From Lichenostomus cassidix (taxonomy: Eukaryota; Chordata; Aves; Passeriformes; Meliphagidae): DNA of 64,000 nucleotides. This document shows positions 23,696 to 36,910 of the stretch, one piece after another; position 1 is the stretch's first letter, and the number at the start of each line of letters is the position of its first letter. The notes beneath the pieces were generated by a model. The model was not told where the DNA came from. It searched no databases and worked only from the letters and a program-made list of their open reading frames with translations. The translations under genes and the position numbers were made by a program. Location of the stretch: the NCBI GenBank assembly GCA_008360975.2, contig CM039184.1:38985797-39049796 (forward strand), read 5' to 3'.

Positions 23696-26600
23696 TCTTC
23701 TACAAAATTATCAGATAGTGATCAGTATTTCTGAAGTGCCTGGGCTAGTGGTTTGAAAAGAAGTTTGACAGTAGATCATGATATGCTTAATCCCTGTTGT
23801 AATGTCTGCCTGTGGCTGCAGAAAATCAGAAACCTTGAGTCATAAGAAAAGTCCTATTAGTTGGCTTTGCTGAGAGAGGAGAAGTGTGACAGAATCCTTC
23901 CCATTTAAAGCTCTGCTGATTGTGGGAGGATAAGGCTGAAGTCAGCCAGGCCCGTTCAGCGAAGCAAGGCATCCTGGCTGCTGGGGCTCGTTTCTACAGT
24001 CCAGGAGACAAAATACCTCCTGCTGTTCCTAGTGCTCTCAGCAGGAAGGAGAGGTCCAGGTATTGCTCTTACAGAAAAAAAGGGGGTCTACTGCCTTCCA
24101 ATGCCACAGACTGGTGGCTCCAAGACACCCCTGGGGAAGGTGATAGTATGTGTGCATTAACTTGAGCCAGAACTCAAAACTTCATATGGCAGAAAAATGT
24201 CCAGAAGATTATATGCTACAGAGAAGGGTTATGCCCATTTCCACGCTCCTACTATAGGTCTTCCAGGTAGATGGGGAGCCAGAGCAGGAATGCTAAACCT
24301 TTGTCCTGCATCGATTTGTCAAGCTGTCCCTGAAGGAAAGATGACTGAGATTTTCTGGAAAGGAGGCTGGGTTCAGGGCTGGGGACAGGAAGGGCTGTCT
24401 AGGAATAGATGGGAAATAAAAAGTGTCCACGAGATTTGTTAAAATGTTAAAGGGGCCCTCAGCAAAAGAAACTCAAGATTACAGAATTTTTCTAAGCCCA
24501 GGATTTTTGGAGTGTTTTCTTGGGTTGCAAGTTTACTTTATAAACCAAAACTTATTACATCTTCACAAAACAATTCTAGACTAACTATTAAACAGTCCAA
24601 ATTATTTTGTGGTTAGTAAAAAAATACACATTGTGAAATAAAGTGTCAATGACATAAAGCAAGAGCAGTAGGGCTGAAGTAAGGTCTTAATGATATTTTT
24701 GTTGTTATCACTATAACTATTAGCCCTTATTTTAAAAAAATCATAGAAAATGGGGGGGCATTTCTGGAGAAAGTTTATGGATTTTAAGATTAGTGGCTGG
24801 TGTTAGGATTATACTAAAAATTGTGGAAAAAGAATAAGAATCCTTTTTGAAAATTATTTTTAATGCTACAATATTTAAATAAAACTGGACTCAAGTAAAA
24901 TAAAAGTATATACAAATCCATGCTTGGAAAACCTTAAAATGTATGTCAGCTTCCTCAGAATAATTCTGACGGCCTCAGAGCTCAAAAAAACAGGTCTACT
25001 TTGAGCCCTGTATTTTGACTTTGTGTAGTTTAGTTTCACACATTCTGGTATCACAAGTGGTATTGGTCCATTCACGGATAGCAACAACAGAATTAGACAT
25101 AATGTAGAAAGAAAAAAAAAAAGCAGACACAGTCAAGAAATATTTCTGTCTTGTAGCTTGGCAAATGGCATATTAAGTAGTAATAAATGATGCTAATAAA
25201 ATGCTTCCTGTTCTGACAATAAATTGTGAAAAAGTGGGAGATGGCACCGGAATGGGCTGAGCTTTGGAATATGATGACAAAAGTAAACAATAGGAGTTCA
25301 ATAGGAAAAAAAAGAAGTGTTAGCTAGGGAACAAGTATGCAGGTTATCAGTAGAGGAAGGTGCCCTTAGTCCTGGGAATCTGTCTCAGAAGAAGAGCCTC
25401 AGTCACAGCAGCAATTCTCAGACACAAGTTTGTCCCAATGAGCTGCCGTAACAGAAGGAGTTAATCCAGTCTACGGCAAAAAAAAAAAAAAAGAAGACTA
25501 CAGCAGAGGTGGATAGATGCTACCTATCTTTATATCTGGCATTAGTATGACTACTGACAGGGAGTTAGCTCTGTTTCTGACAAAGAAAAGAGCTCCTTTA
25601 ACTGGAGTGGAGTCAGAAGAGAGAAATGAAAATGATTAAGTGACTGGGAAGTGGGCTTTACAATGAAGATTTACCAAAGAAGAAATAAGGAAGTTATTTG
25701 ATCAGATTATGTACACTTGCAAAATAGAAATACTCATTTCCACTTTTTCAGGATGAGATTTAAACATATCTGATAAAATACAAGAGTGAAGAATTCTGAG
25801 ATGGAAATGCTATAGTTATGCTTAATTCTGGTATAAGTTAATTAAAAGAAATCCTGAAGAGGATGCAAAAATCCCCTGCTTGACTACCTTCAATTAAAAA
25901 TTCAGCACTTACTAACATTCAACTCTTTGGGTTTCTTGGAATCATTTGAAGGCAACCTTCCTATTTGATTTGGTATTCCATTATCCTTGCTTAGTTTAGC
26001 AATGTAGTTTTTCTTCCTAATTGCTATATGTTTGCTTTCAAGAAAGCCTGCTCCTGTGACTTGTCCCAGAAGAATTTGCTTTTATAGGTACACATTAAAA
26101 ATATGAGTCAGACTAACTACATATTGAGATAATCTCACATTTCAGAAACCACATGTAACAATCCATGCAGATTATATCCCAGCATTGGTCAGGAAAAGCG
26201 AGACTTTGCAGAAATGAAGAAGCCCTGTCATACCCTGGAACTGACACTGGTTGTCCCATATCCAGGTTGGATGCCATTTGGAATATGGCATCAGGTTAAG
26301 AACTGAAATCATTGGACTAACAGGACTTCACTTGGTGCTGCAGAAGTATCGACTGTTAGGTACAGCAGCAGAGAAAAACAAAGTTTTGACATGCTCATTA
26401 CACTTTGTCTTTCATCCATCATTGCTTGGCTTTGGTTTTATTTCCTTTTGCTATTTCTTAGTTTTCTGCAGGTCCATCAGTTCAGCATTTGGCATAGTTT
26501 CAAAAAATATGACACAACAAAACATCTTAATTATTCTGTCATGATGGTTTTGCATATTTAAACATATGAATCCTCTGTAAATAAGTGAAAGGTTATGAAA

Positions 26601-27374
26601 AAGAATTTTAGCTCTGCAGTCTGTTTGGGTTTTATGAATTTTACTTTGATTTGGAAACGTCATGGTTCACTGCAAGCTCACCAGAGTCAGTTTAATGGAT
26701 TAGAATATATTGTTAAAATGAGACTGCTGGAGAAGCATATTCCACAGTTGTGGAATACTGTGAATGAAGGTTAAACTCTGCTGCACTAAAAGGTAGCATA
26801 CCACTACTTTTTCTTTCTTGCCTTACAGGATAACGAGCAGGAGCAGCACTGCAAGTTCACTACAGCGGAAAAGTTTTATCTATTTTCAGTTTTTCTTCAT
26901 TTATACTGATACATCAAAAAAGAACTCTTAAAGATAACTACATATAAGCATTACTCTTTCATGTTGTATCGTGGACACAAAATGTGCATACATGTGCTTT
27001 TGAGATTTTTATAATATTATTTTTGAGATTTTTGTTTTTCTGAAACATGATTTCCTTTAAGGATTTATTTGATTCAAGAAAACCTCTTTTCATAAACAAC
27101 TCATTATCTTCTTCTTCCTTGCCTCAGGGTATTTCTTTGCCTCCTCTTCCCAAAATAAAAGCTTGTTAACTTGCCCATGACCTGTGAAAACCATCTAAAA
27201 TTTTTAAAATCTGTATTTAGCTGGACAGATCTTTGTTTTCTCTTAACAGCATTCTGGCACTTGTGATTAATGATGTTACATGTAGCTTGCCAACAGTTCA
27301 GTCCCTGAAAATGGTGTAGAAGGCACACCAATTGCAGGGGTGTCAACAGCTCTCAATCTCCAGTTGCTGCTTCT
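23696..27374. other. Intergenic DNA with a GC-richer patch at 23.9-24.4 kb
   Basis: The patch at 23.88-24.42 kb is richer in G and C and carries two 81-codon + strand frames (23920-24165 and 24197-24442) with no motif I know. The rest is AT-rich with a 15-base A run at 25478-25492. No gene or repeat could be assigned. Confidence 0.45.
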
Positions 27375-27530
27375 TAGAGTCATAGAATAAGCTGAGTTGG
27401 AAGGGTCTTGCAAGGATCGACTCCAGATCCTGACCCTGCTCAGGACAACCCCAAGAATCACATTATGCATCTGAGGGCATTGCCCAAACTCTTCTTCAAC
27501 TCTGTGGAATCACAGAATCTTCTTCCAGCT
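27375..27530 (-). mobile_element. CR1 LINE 3' end, antisense
   Basis: The + strand begins TAGAGTCATAGAATAAGCTG, then 'agttggaagggtcttgcaag', 'gactccagatcctgaccctg', 'caggacaaccccaagaatca' and a 'catctgagggcattgcccaa' block. This is the reverse complement of a CR1 3' UTR end. After about 27530 the match is lost. Two short antisense frames here are repeat-derived. Confidence 0.85.
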
Positions 27531-28534
27531 CTCACAGGATAAAACTGCTAATGTGGCTCTTGGTGCTGTTTTGAGGCCACTGCAGGACGTGCAGCATATC
27601 TCCCTTCACGCAGAGCCCTTCCCAAGCAGAACCCAGGCTAAGCACTCCTGTTTTGGCTTTGACCCTCTTTTTCTGGCTGAGTGGAACGGTTTGAATGGCA
27701 ACCCCAGCCACTGACTCTACCAGCAGATGTCACTGTTGGCAGCGTGGGCCTTTGCTGCCTGTGCACAGCAACAGACACTACAGCCCTTACGTGTCCCTTC
27801 CAAGAAGTGGCGGTGTGGACATCACCCAGAGAAGGGAGTACTAAGGTTCATATAGGTATGACTGTAGACACTGGGGAGCACAGTCATCATCAGTGATAGA
27901 TCCAAAATTACCGTGAATCTCAGTTTGAGAATAGCGGATGAAACTAGATGGAAGCTGTACCTCATTCCACTACATTTTTGAAGATATGCTCCACTTTATT
28001 TCCTAGGAGTGGAAGGCCTAATTCTGCAATCTAAAAGAAATGCCCAAACTTCTGCATTCCTGGAGTGGGAAGCACACTGCTGCGTGAGAGTATTGTACTT
28101 CTGCCACATTTATGTTTGGGAAAAAAGGTGTCAATGTTAAGTGATCAGAGAACTAGTATTTGAAAACACAATTTTTCTTCTTCATATTAACCTCCCCCAC
28201 TTTTATTTGTTTCAATTGCTGAAGGTGACATATTGAGTTGTATAGTCATGTATAAATCCTTCTGTAGAAGAACCAAAGTCTTTTCTGAGTGATGTCTGCA
28301 ACACCACTGACAGCTGCAGAGACCACAATCTTGAGAGTTTATCATTTGTTCTAATTGTCTATTGAGACTAAAGGGAAAGCACCACTGATTCCAAACATCC
28401 AGTCGCTTGCTTACAGGGGCACCTCCGGCCAAAAGTTCAAGAAGCCAGTTTGCAGTTTAGCAGTTTCTTTGCTTTGGTATGTTTGAATTATGTGGCAAGC
28501 TTTTGTACCCTTTAAAGATATGGAGAAATAGGCA
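27531..28534. other. Intergenic DNA, no gene seen
   Basis: GC-richer to about 27.9 kb, where a 71-codon frame (27681-27896) shows no motif I know, then AT-rich. The first part could be more decayed CR1 but I cannot align it. Confidence 0.4.
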
Positions 28535-29193
28535 AATGGGAATCTCATGAAGTTCAACAAAGAAAAATGCAAGGTCCTATACCTGGGGCAAAATAACCTC
28601 ATGTACCAGTACACACTCCAGGCTAGGGTGATTCTTAGTGATACGAGGTGATTGAGGAAAGTGATCCTTACCCTCTACTTAGAACTGGTGAGGCCACATC
28701 TGGCATGATGGGTCCAGTTCTGGGCTTTCCTGTGCAAGGGTCCAGCAAAGCACCAACAAGGCTGATTAAGGGACTGGAGTACCTCACATATCAGTAAAGG
28801 CTGAGAGAGTGGTACTGTTGTGCCTGGTGAAGAGAAGGCTCAGCTGTATCTCATGAATGTATATAAATACCTGAAGGGAGGATGCCAAAATGATGGAGCC
28901 AAGCTCTTTTCAGTGGTGCCCAGTGACAGGATCAGAGGCAATAGGTACAAACTGAGACAAGGAGTTTCCCTCTGAACATTATGAAACACCTTTTTCCTTT
29001 GAGGGTGACCAAGCAGTGGAGCAGGTCGCCATGAGAGGCTGAGTAATCTCCATCCTTGGAGATAACAGAAAAAATGCCTGGACATGATCCTGGACAATCA
29101 TCTCTAGGTGACCCTGAGCAATCAGGTTGAACAGGATGACCTCCAGACGAAGCCCTTCCAACCTCCCTCATCCCCTAATCCTGTGATTCCTTA
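28535..29193 (+). mobile_element. CR1 LINE 3' fragment, about 660 bases
   Basis: A long CR1 3' piece. It starts with 'ctcatgaagttcaacaaag', followed by 'tgcaaggtcctatacctggg', 'ggtgaggccacatctggcat', 'gggtccagttctgggc', an 'aggctcagctgtatctcatg' block, 'tatataaatacctgaaggga', 'gaggcaataggtacaaact', and finally 'cctccagacgaagcccttcc'. It ends with one decayed ATTC-type octamer near 29190. It contains the end of the reverse transcriptase ORF and the 3' UTR, both with many changes. The antisense frames at 28840-29171 fall inside it. Confidence 0.9.
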
Positions 29194-30383
29194 GATATAA
29201 GCATCAACTATGTATCCTTTTCTCCTTTACAGAAGGGCTGATTATCAGCAACAGGTCTGACATTTCATACTCCAAGGATTATGCATTATTTCATACTTAA
29301 ATTTTGCAGACTTTGGCTAGATACAAAATATTTTTTTAATTCTTGTTCAACGTAATCTTTCAATGCTGTAGGAGGTTGTTTCTTTATCAGTGCATTTCAT
29401 TTATGAACACACAAGTACAGCTAACTAAATTTTATACTTTTGTTACGTTTTTCCACAAAGAAATTCAAAGGAGAGAACTGTTGAAATATTGCTATGTATC
29501 TTACATGTGGACACAAGCATTTCATAAAACATGCTTGACCATATGGAATTGATAACTTTTATACATATTTTACCTGGGAACACGATACCAAAAAAAGGAA
29601 TTTTTGTATTAATTATAATGTTTTCCTTGTGATAAGAAAGCTTATCCAAAGCACTTCTGAGACTACATATTGAAATAATAAAAATTACATAATTCAATTC
29701 AATAGATTCAGTTCAGAAGCTGGAAGCACCCAACATTCTAATACCTATCCCATTTCATATAGATATTTTTTACTCCATCATGTCACCTAACACGATTCTT
29801 TTTCTGATGACCACTGCAAGGTGGACATAATCGCGTCATGCTGTGTTCTTCAAATTGTTTCAATCCTCCAAAAAGTGCAAACATTGGGATTCCAGGTTTT
29901 GGATAACCAGACTAGAATGAAAATTGCCATGGAATGATTCATACAATTCAGCAACATCTCTAGCAGTCTAGAAGTGCTAAATCTTGGTATTAATGAATCA
30001 GTCCCATTTTTGCTATAAATTCACACAGACTGATTTTATTTTGCAGCATGGTTTTTAGCCTCACTTAGCAATAAGATAGGATTGTTGTCGGCTGGGCCAG
30101 ACATCAAAATAATTTGGACTGATGCAAAGAAACTGTATTTTTTGAGGGGAAAGAAGAGATCAAAAGTGGGTAAAGGAGAAAAGTAGTACTTTTTCCATGT
30201 TAGAGTTTGGCAAGTACATACTTCTTTGCATTTAAAATATAATTTTTCATTTGTTAGAAGAAAGGTTCCCTAAGCCTTTCTATCAGTCAGAGAACCGCTT
30301 TTACTTTTGTAATGCAGGTGTTAAATACTGTATTAGTCCAGCCTACTTCATTCACTGCACAGTGTTTCTGAATGCACATGGAT
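29194..30383. other. Intergenic AT-rich DNA, no gene seen
   Basis: Unique AT-rich sequence with short random frames on both strands. Confidence 0.5.
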
Positions 30384-30489
30384 ACACAAAAAAAACACAA
30401 CACCAAAACAACACACCCCAAACAACACACAAACACACCACCCCACACCACCACCCCACCAAAAACAAACAACCCAAACCAACAAACAA
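30384..30489 (+). repeat. 106-base tract of A and C only
   Basis: No G or T occurs for 106 consecutive bases on the + strand; the complement is pure G/T. Words are irregular (CACA, CCACC, AACAA), so it is not a simple microsatellite. A very similar 120-base tract lies 2.1 kb downstream. The antisense 61-codon Gly/Val/Cys/Phe-rich frame is a product of this composition. Confidence 0.95.
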
Positions 30490-32493
30490 TAAAGCATCTT
30501 AAATACTTGAATAAATTAACTGCTGCTCACTGCCAAAGGAGCTGTTATTGAGAAATTCCTCCATTCTTCGCTTCATGCCAATAAGCAGTAACCTTCTGTT
30601 GCTGGCCAGCTTCTCTCTTACATGAGGCCAAAAGAGAAGACCAGGCTCTTGGGAACCTTCCTGGCTAACCATACATGCTTTGGGGTTTTCCAAAGCCATT
30701 AGACAGCAGTGAATAGACAGTGTAATTCCACAGATAGGATGAAATGTAGGAAACCTAAATGTGTGTTCAAGTATTAGAAATACACAAAAAATGCAATGAG
30801 ACTGTTACTATGGAAGATGTAATACCAAGACTGCAAGAAGAATTTTTTGGGAATATGCATCAGACACTAATGTGGACCTCATCAATCCTAGGGGTTTTGG
30901 AACAACCAAAATATTCTATTTTCTTTCTTCTTTGTCCACAGAAATTTCAGCAGTATGAATCAGACTTAACAGAATCGAATGTTAAGTCAGTTTAATGAGT
31001 GGCTTGGGGTGAGTCTGAGAAGATTTTACCATGAAAACATTGCTCACATTTCCATAGCTAACTTTGAGGCAAAGCTCATATCACATCATTTTCATTCTAA
31101 ATTTTTCATTTTCTACTCTAAACTTTCAATCAGGCTAACAATAATTTAAAATCATTCTCTGCACTTACTTTCAGATTTATAGTATGTCTTGACTCAAAAC
31201 ATGCTCAGTACTTTCTCCTATGCATGCCTGAATGCAAAAAAAAAAAAAAAAAAGGCCAAAGTTATGGGAAAAAAGCTAGTAAATATTCATTTGAAGCAGA
31301 ACCTGGTATAGTCTTTTTTCACTGATAATCTGGGCAATCTTTGTAGAACTGTCTAAGCAGCAAGCTGTCCAACTGAATCTAAGTGGAGAGAGCAGGCTTT
31401 GGAATAACAAGAAAAGCTAGATGAGCATAAACATTATCTGGCTCCATCGATTCTGCAGAGCTTCATCATATATTCAACCAGAAACAATATTATTCAAAGA
31501 TCTTTTACTTTCAGATGTATACATGCAACAGAAGCTGACAACAGTAAAAGCAGCATTCCTCCGCCTTTCCTCCTTCATGCATGTACAGTTTTTCTTTACA
31601 GCACTTTTAAAACATTTTTTAAAACTAAATATCTCACTGAATAAGGGAAAATATTTTGGTGTGGGCTTTTTTCTTTGAAAACATAGCTGTCAGATAAAAT
31701 TCACTGTTGTTAAATAAACATCCATAATGCTGAAGATAGTGATCATTTTTTAGAGTTCTACAGTAGCTACATGTGATGGAAGTCAGACTCATAGTAAATA
31801 CATGGCGATTTAAGTGTTTAAAAAAACCCCAACATAACCAATATGTATTTTCAAACATTTTTGTCAGATCCTTCTAGAAATTAATTTCGTTACCATACTT
31901 CATAATTCATTCTGTACTCAAATTCTGTGTGGAAGCAGTGAAAGCTGAACTATGGAGATTTTCAGGGAGACTGCTGCAGCTCCTGTTACAAAGCCATCTG
32001 TGGATAGTACAAGTTAGAGCTATAACAGGTGTAAATTTCACCAGGAATGACACTCTAGTGGATCATCAAATTAAGGGAGTCTCCTATTAGGGAAAGACAA
32101 GGTACAAACACACCTTTTTTGATCACAGTCAGTCCCAGGAACAGACTTATTGCGAAAGAAGCAAGCAGAGAGTATCAGAAGATTAACTACATTGGTAAAG
32201 ACTGGAGTGCATATGTTTCTTGTTATGTGACAGGAGACAAGCATATGCCTTTGAAGTCCTCCTTTCTGGATATGGCCATTTCCACACTTGTGTTCTGAAT
32301 TTTCACATAGACTTTTTTTTCTTCTAGCTGACACAAAATAGTTATGATTCCAATTCCCTTCACCTCAGTCCTTTAGCTATGTACAACTGACTATGGGAAT
32401 TTCTTCAGGTTAGTTAAACATGCATATGCAAAGCAAAAAATAGGAATGGTTTGTCGCTGTTGAGCAGCTAGCAGAGTAATGAAGGCACCAGTT
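30490..32493. other. Intergenic AT-rich DNA with an 18-base A run
   Basis: An uninterrupted A run lies at 31236-31253. Frames up to 85 codons are unremarkable. No gene or recognisable transposon. Confidence 0.5.
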
Positions 32494-32613
32494 CCACAAA
32501 AAAACCAACACAAAAAAACAAAACACCCAACACAAACCCCCCCACCACCACCACCCAAACACACCCAAACACCAAACCACAACAAAACACAAAAAACCAA
32601 AAACCCACCACAA
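32494..32613 (+). repeat. 120-base tract of A and C only
   Basis: No G or T for 120 consecutive bases on the + strand, including a run of C followed by four CCA/CAC units at 32537-32555. The antisense 67- and 69-codon frames rich in Trp, Gly, Val and Phe are artefacts of the G/T strand. Same character as the tract at 30384-30489. Confidence 0.95.
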
Positions 32614-35160
32614 TGGTTAGCTCCTTTTCATTGACTGTAGCTTGTTATTTATCATACCTACTTATAGGTACTTAAGTCATGCCATAGCTATGTTGTTCTG
32701 TGCTTTTGGATACCTCCTTCATATGCAGCCTTCTGTGTTTTGGATAAAGCATGCTTACATCTTCTGAACTATGCTGTCGTTTGCAATTGAGCCAAACAAT
32801 CTGTGGTATGCTGTCAGCTGACAATGTCAGCACAACATGCCAGGCAGGTTATCAGTTGAGATGCAGGAGGTATACTTGAAAAACTACCTTTAGTTAGAAT
32901 TTACAGCATATTTTAGGCAAAAAAGAATCATTAGACATATGAAAAAAAATATTAAAGAGTAGGGGAAGAAATTATTTTCTACTAGTCCAAATTGCAAAAG
33001 GTCAACACCTGAAGAAGATAACTGGATCCCGTTTTGTACAATAGCAGTCCTTCAAAATGCTGTATGTTCTTACTCACAATACTAAAGGTCTATTTACACA
33101 AATAACACCTACTTTTTGTCTGTCTGACTTTAAATACTGTCATGCCTATGTAGTCCTAACCTGTCCTTCTGAACTGCAGACTCTAACTATGGATGCAAAC
33201 ACAACGAAGTGCTCAAACAATGGAAAATAGAGGGAGGAAGGTGAGAGCCTAACACCATGCAGCAGTTTATACTTCAGTGTAAGCACATCTGTATATATAC
33301 ACATAAGCATATATATAAAAATTAGACAATTAAGCAATGATTTTAGTATATTTATTTCTAAAATTTAAGAACTGCAATTTCAATTTATTTGTGCAAATTA
33401 AAATATTGATGTCTTCTGATGAGAAGTATTACATTGGTAAAGATTGTTATAAATCAGATCCACATCCATGTGGATCTTATCTGACCAATAATCAAAGGTG
33501 TGGGTCTGGTTGCCCTGGTGGTGACAGAGAGTAGGAACTGAGTATTACCTCAGGTGCCATGACTACTTTCAGAGGAAGTATTGGCACAAATTATCTATCA
33601 GTTTTGTCTCGGTATTACAGATTTTCTAATCTTATGCTTTCTTTTACGTGAATTATTTAGAGACTAGGCGTACAGTAGTGCTGCTGTGTAACAGGCCTTC
33701 TTTTTCAGGATGAAAAAGGCTGTATTGTTACAAAAGCCCCTGGTTAATGCCAAAGATAAGTAACTGGCAGCTGGTTTCAGAAAGAAAAGTATATCCACTA
33801 TAGCTTTTTATCACCTTACATAACAAAATGTCTTATTGATAATGCAAACTGAACTTAAAAAGGGATGAGGAAATTCAGTTTATTCTGTACCACAACTGCC
33901 ACATGTAGTTTCTCACTGTAGGATGACAAATTATAAAATTGAGTAGATTGTTTAAAAGGACACAAATTAAATATTTAGTAAAAGTAGGGATTTTATTTTT
34001 TACTGATAGACAAGAAAACTGGCCCTTATAAACCAATCAGCTCATTGAAACTTAATATTCTCAATGAAAATAAATGCATCTCTCTCTTTAATAAGCAATG
34101 ATCCTATTGCATTCCCTAAGTGGCTCAACTCTTATGGATATCCAGAAGTTAGAACAGCTCAGGTTTTGTCCACTGTTAACTACCAGGACCTTACTTCATG
34201 TATGTAGTTTCACTGCAATTTACCTTAGTACAACAGATGTCAAAATCTTCAAGAGAGTTTGGAGGAGGGAGGTGTATGGGTCATTTGGAGACAAAGTTAC
34301 AGAATAAAATAAGTAGAATGACTAAAATAATGCAGATCTTATCTGTACCAGAATGGCAATTATCTAAATTTAAGTAATATCTTGCTGGTACATTTTTCTA
34401 TTTAGGAACAGATCCAACAGTAGGACTTAGATAGCTGTAAACTAGTTACTTCAATGCTTGTCAGACATGTGGCCTCTTAAGTGGAATCCAAAAACTTGTT
34501 ATGCACTGAACAAGTCCAGTACTTTATAACTGTAAATTGCCTCAAAAGATTAATTCACAGAGCTGAATACTAGAAAGATTAATGGAGAAGACAAACAGAC
34601 AAAAAAAAAAAAAAAAAAAAAAGGACAGCTCTGGGTTCAAGACTTCCTCTCCCAGGAAAATCTTGTTACTTAAAGCCAGTAACTTTAAATGAAAAGAAAT
34701 AAAACATTCTAGGAAATAGGGACTTGAGTTATCTAGGAGTTCTAACCGTTAAACTAAAGAGTTATATTCCCCCATAGATGTTCTACTTCTGGTGCCAGAT
34801 CTTGGGAATCAGATACACATGCAAATTAATAGAGCTCATTAAATTACCTTCTATCAGCTGAACCATGGTAACCAGCCTGGGGTACTCTTCTGTGGCAAAT
34901 ACGAAACACTCAGTAACTCACACCTGGTTTCCATACTTAATGTGACATAGCTGCTTGCTTTTCAGGCCACAGCAGTCCAGAGCACACATGGTGTACACAC
35001 ATTCTTCACTGGTGCTTCTGTTAAAAAATAACCAAAGCAAACAAACACACAAAACCAAAACCAAAGACACTAAGTTTAGGTACTTCCATGGTTAAGAAAG
35101 AGTTCTCTTTTGTATTTAAATGTTGAACTCAAGTATTTTAAATCAAGGTTCTTCTTAGGA
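32614..35160. other. Intergenic DNA just upstream of the WWC2 CpG island
   Basis: AT-rich unique DNA with a 12-base palindrome TGTCAGCTGACA at 32812-32823, a 22-base A run at 34601-34622, and a shorter A/C-only run at 35038-35065. No exon or RNA gene could be identified. Confidence 0.5.
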
Positions 35161-35734
35161 ACCCTCGAGCCTTACTGGAGTTTAGCGAGAGCTCACAAGG
35201 ATGTGAAGTGAGCTTAGCGGGACCTGAGCGGCTCGAAGAGGGAACTCGACACCGCCGCGACTCAGGGCATGGAGGCAGTGGCAAAGCTGCCTTTTGCCGG
35301 GGCGCGTTCCCCGCGCTCCCAGGGCCAGGGCATGCCCCACGGCGAAGTCTCCTGCGCCACCCGATGCAGGGCCGCGGCAAGTTTGCAGACAAAGAATGGG
35401 ACGCGCCGGTGCCCGTCATGCCGGGGCGCTGCTGTCCTCCGCGGGGCGGCAGTGACCGCGGGGCTCCCGGCCCCACCAGCTGCCCCGCCAGGCTGCGCGG
35501 CCGCGGCCGGAGCGCCCGGGAGCGGCTGTCCTCCGCGGGGAGCTGTCTCCTGCCGCCACGCCGGGCGAGCCCCCGGGAAAAGCTCTATGGAAGCAGGCGG
35601 CCCCCTCTGGCAGCCTTTCCCGGCTCCCGCCCGCCGTCCTGCCCTCCGCGCTGCCCCGCCGGACGCTGCCCGTGCCGGATCCGCGGCCGGGGCCTGCCCG
35701 ACCCGGCGGGCAGCGCGGCCAGGGTTAACCCTGA

Positions 35735-35754
35735 GGAATGCGGCGGGAGGAATG
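35735..35754 (+). promoter_or_regulatory. Paired TEAD-type GGAATG motifs
   Basis: GGAATG occurs at 35735-35740 and again at 35749-35754, same strand, 14 bases start to start. The second continues as GGAATGTG, close to the full TEAD consensus. They lie about 300 bases upstream of the WWC2 start codon. TEAD factors with YAP/TAZ are the output of the Hippo pathway. Binding is not shown by the sequence. Confidence 0.5.
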
Positions 35755-35772
35755 TGCATGCAGATGAGATGG

Positions 35773-35791
35773 ATGCTAATCTCATGCTAAT
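35773..35791 (+). promoter_or_regulatory. Paired POU/octamer-like ATGCTAAT motifs
   Basis: ATGCTAAT occurs at 35773-35780 and 35784-35791, 11 bases start to start, or about one helical turn. It is an AT-rich patch inside an otherwise very GC-rich island. The word is a known POU-family variant of the octamer. It begins 18 bases after the second TEAD-like motif. Confidence 0.4.
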
Positions 35792-35870
35792 GAGCGGCGG
35801 CCGCAGCCGCCCGGGGCTCAGCCGGGCTCCCCGCGCCCAGACGGCAGCTGGGCTCCGCCGGCAGCCCTGA

Positions 35871-36392
<522 letters not shown>

Positions 36393-36910
36393 TGAGTTAG
36401 TGTTGGGGCGGGGAGGGAGGGAGACGCCTGTAGATTTCCTCCCGCAGCGGCCGGGGGTCGCTGGCATTTGGGGAGTTCCCGACGTGTCCCAAAGTTTGCG
36501 AGTCCCTCCGAAGCCGGAGGCGCTGGCTCCTCGCCCTCCCTCTGGCCCGGGCGCTGCAGAGCGGTGCCGCCTCTCCCTCGCTGCTGGCTGGCGGAGCATC
36601 CCGGGCGCCGGGCCCGCCCGTGTGGCCCCGCTGGCCCGGCCCGCCCGGAGCGCTGTGCGGGGCTGCCGGCGGGCGAGCCGCGCTGCCCAGGCCTCGTGCG
36701 CTCGCTAGGCCTCAGCGAGCCGCACTCCGCTCAGCCCCGCCGGCCGCAGCGCTGCGCGTTCGCTGTCCCTCCCGGCGCTGAGCTCTGCAAAACTCCTCTG
36801 GAGCTGCTCGGGCCAGCGAGGTACCCTAAGCGAAGGCTGCTCGCCCCGGCGTACCCAGGCAGCTCTGCCGGCTGGACAGGGATGCTGGCTCTGTGGGTCG
36901 GCTGCGATGA

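Noticed and set aside
30287..30472. Antisense frame rich in Gly, Val, Cys
   Set aside because: It is a direct result of the A/C-only tract.
32391..32613. Antisense frames rich in Trp, Gly, Phe
   Set aside because: Same cause: the G/T-only strand of the second A/C tract.
35208..35870. Frames of 113-220 codons on both strands in the CpG island
   Set aside because: Stop codons are rare in GC-rich DNA. Products are Arg/Pro/Gly/Ala-rich with no domain, and frames overlap each other in all directions.
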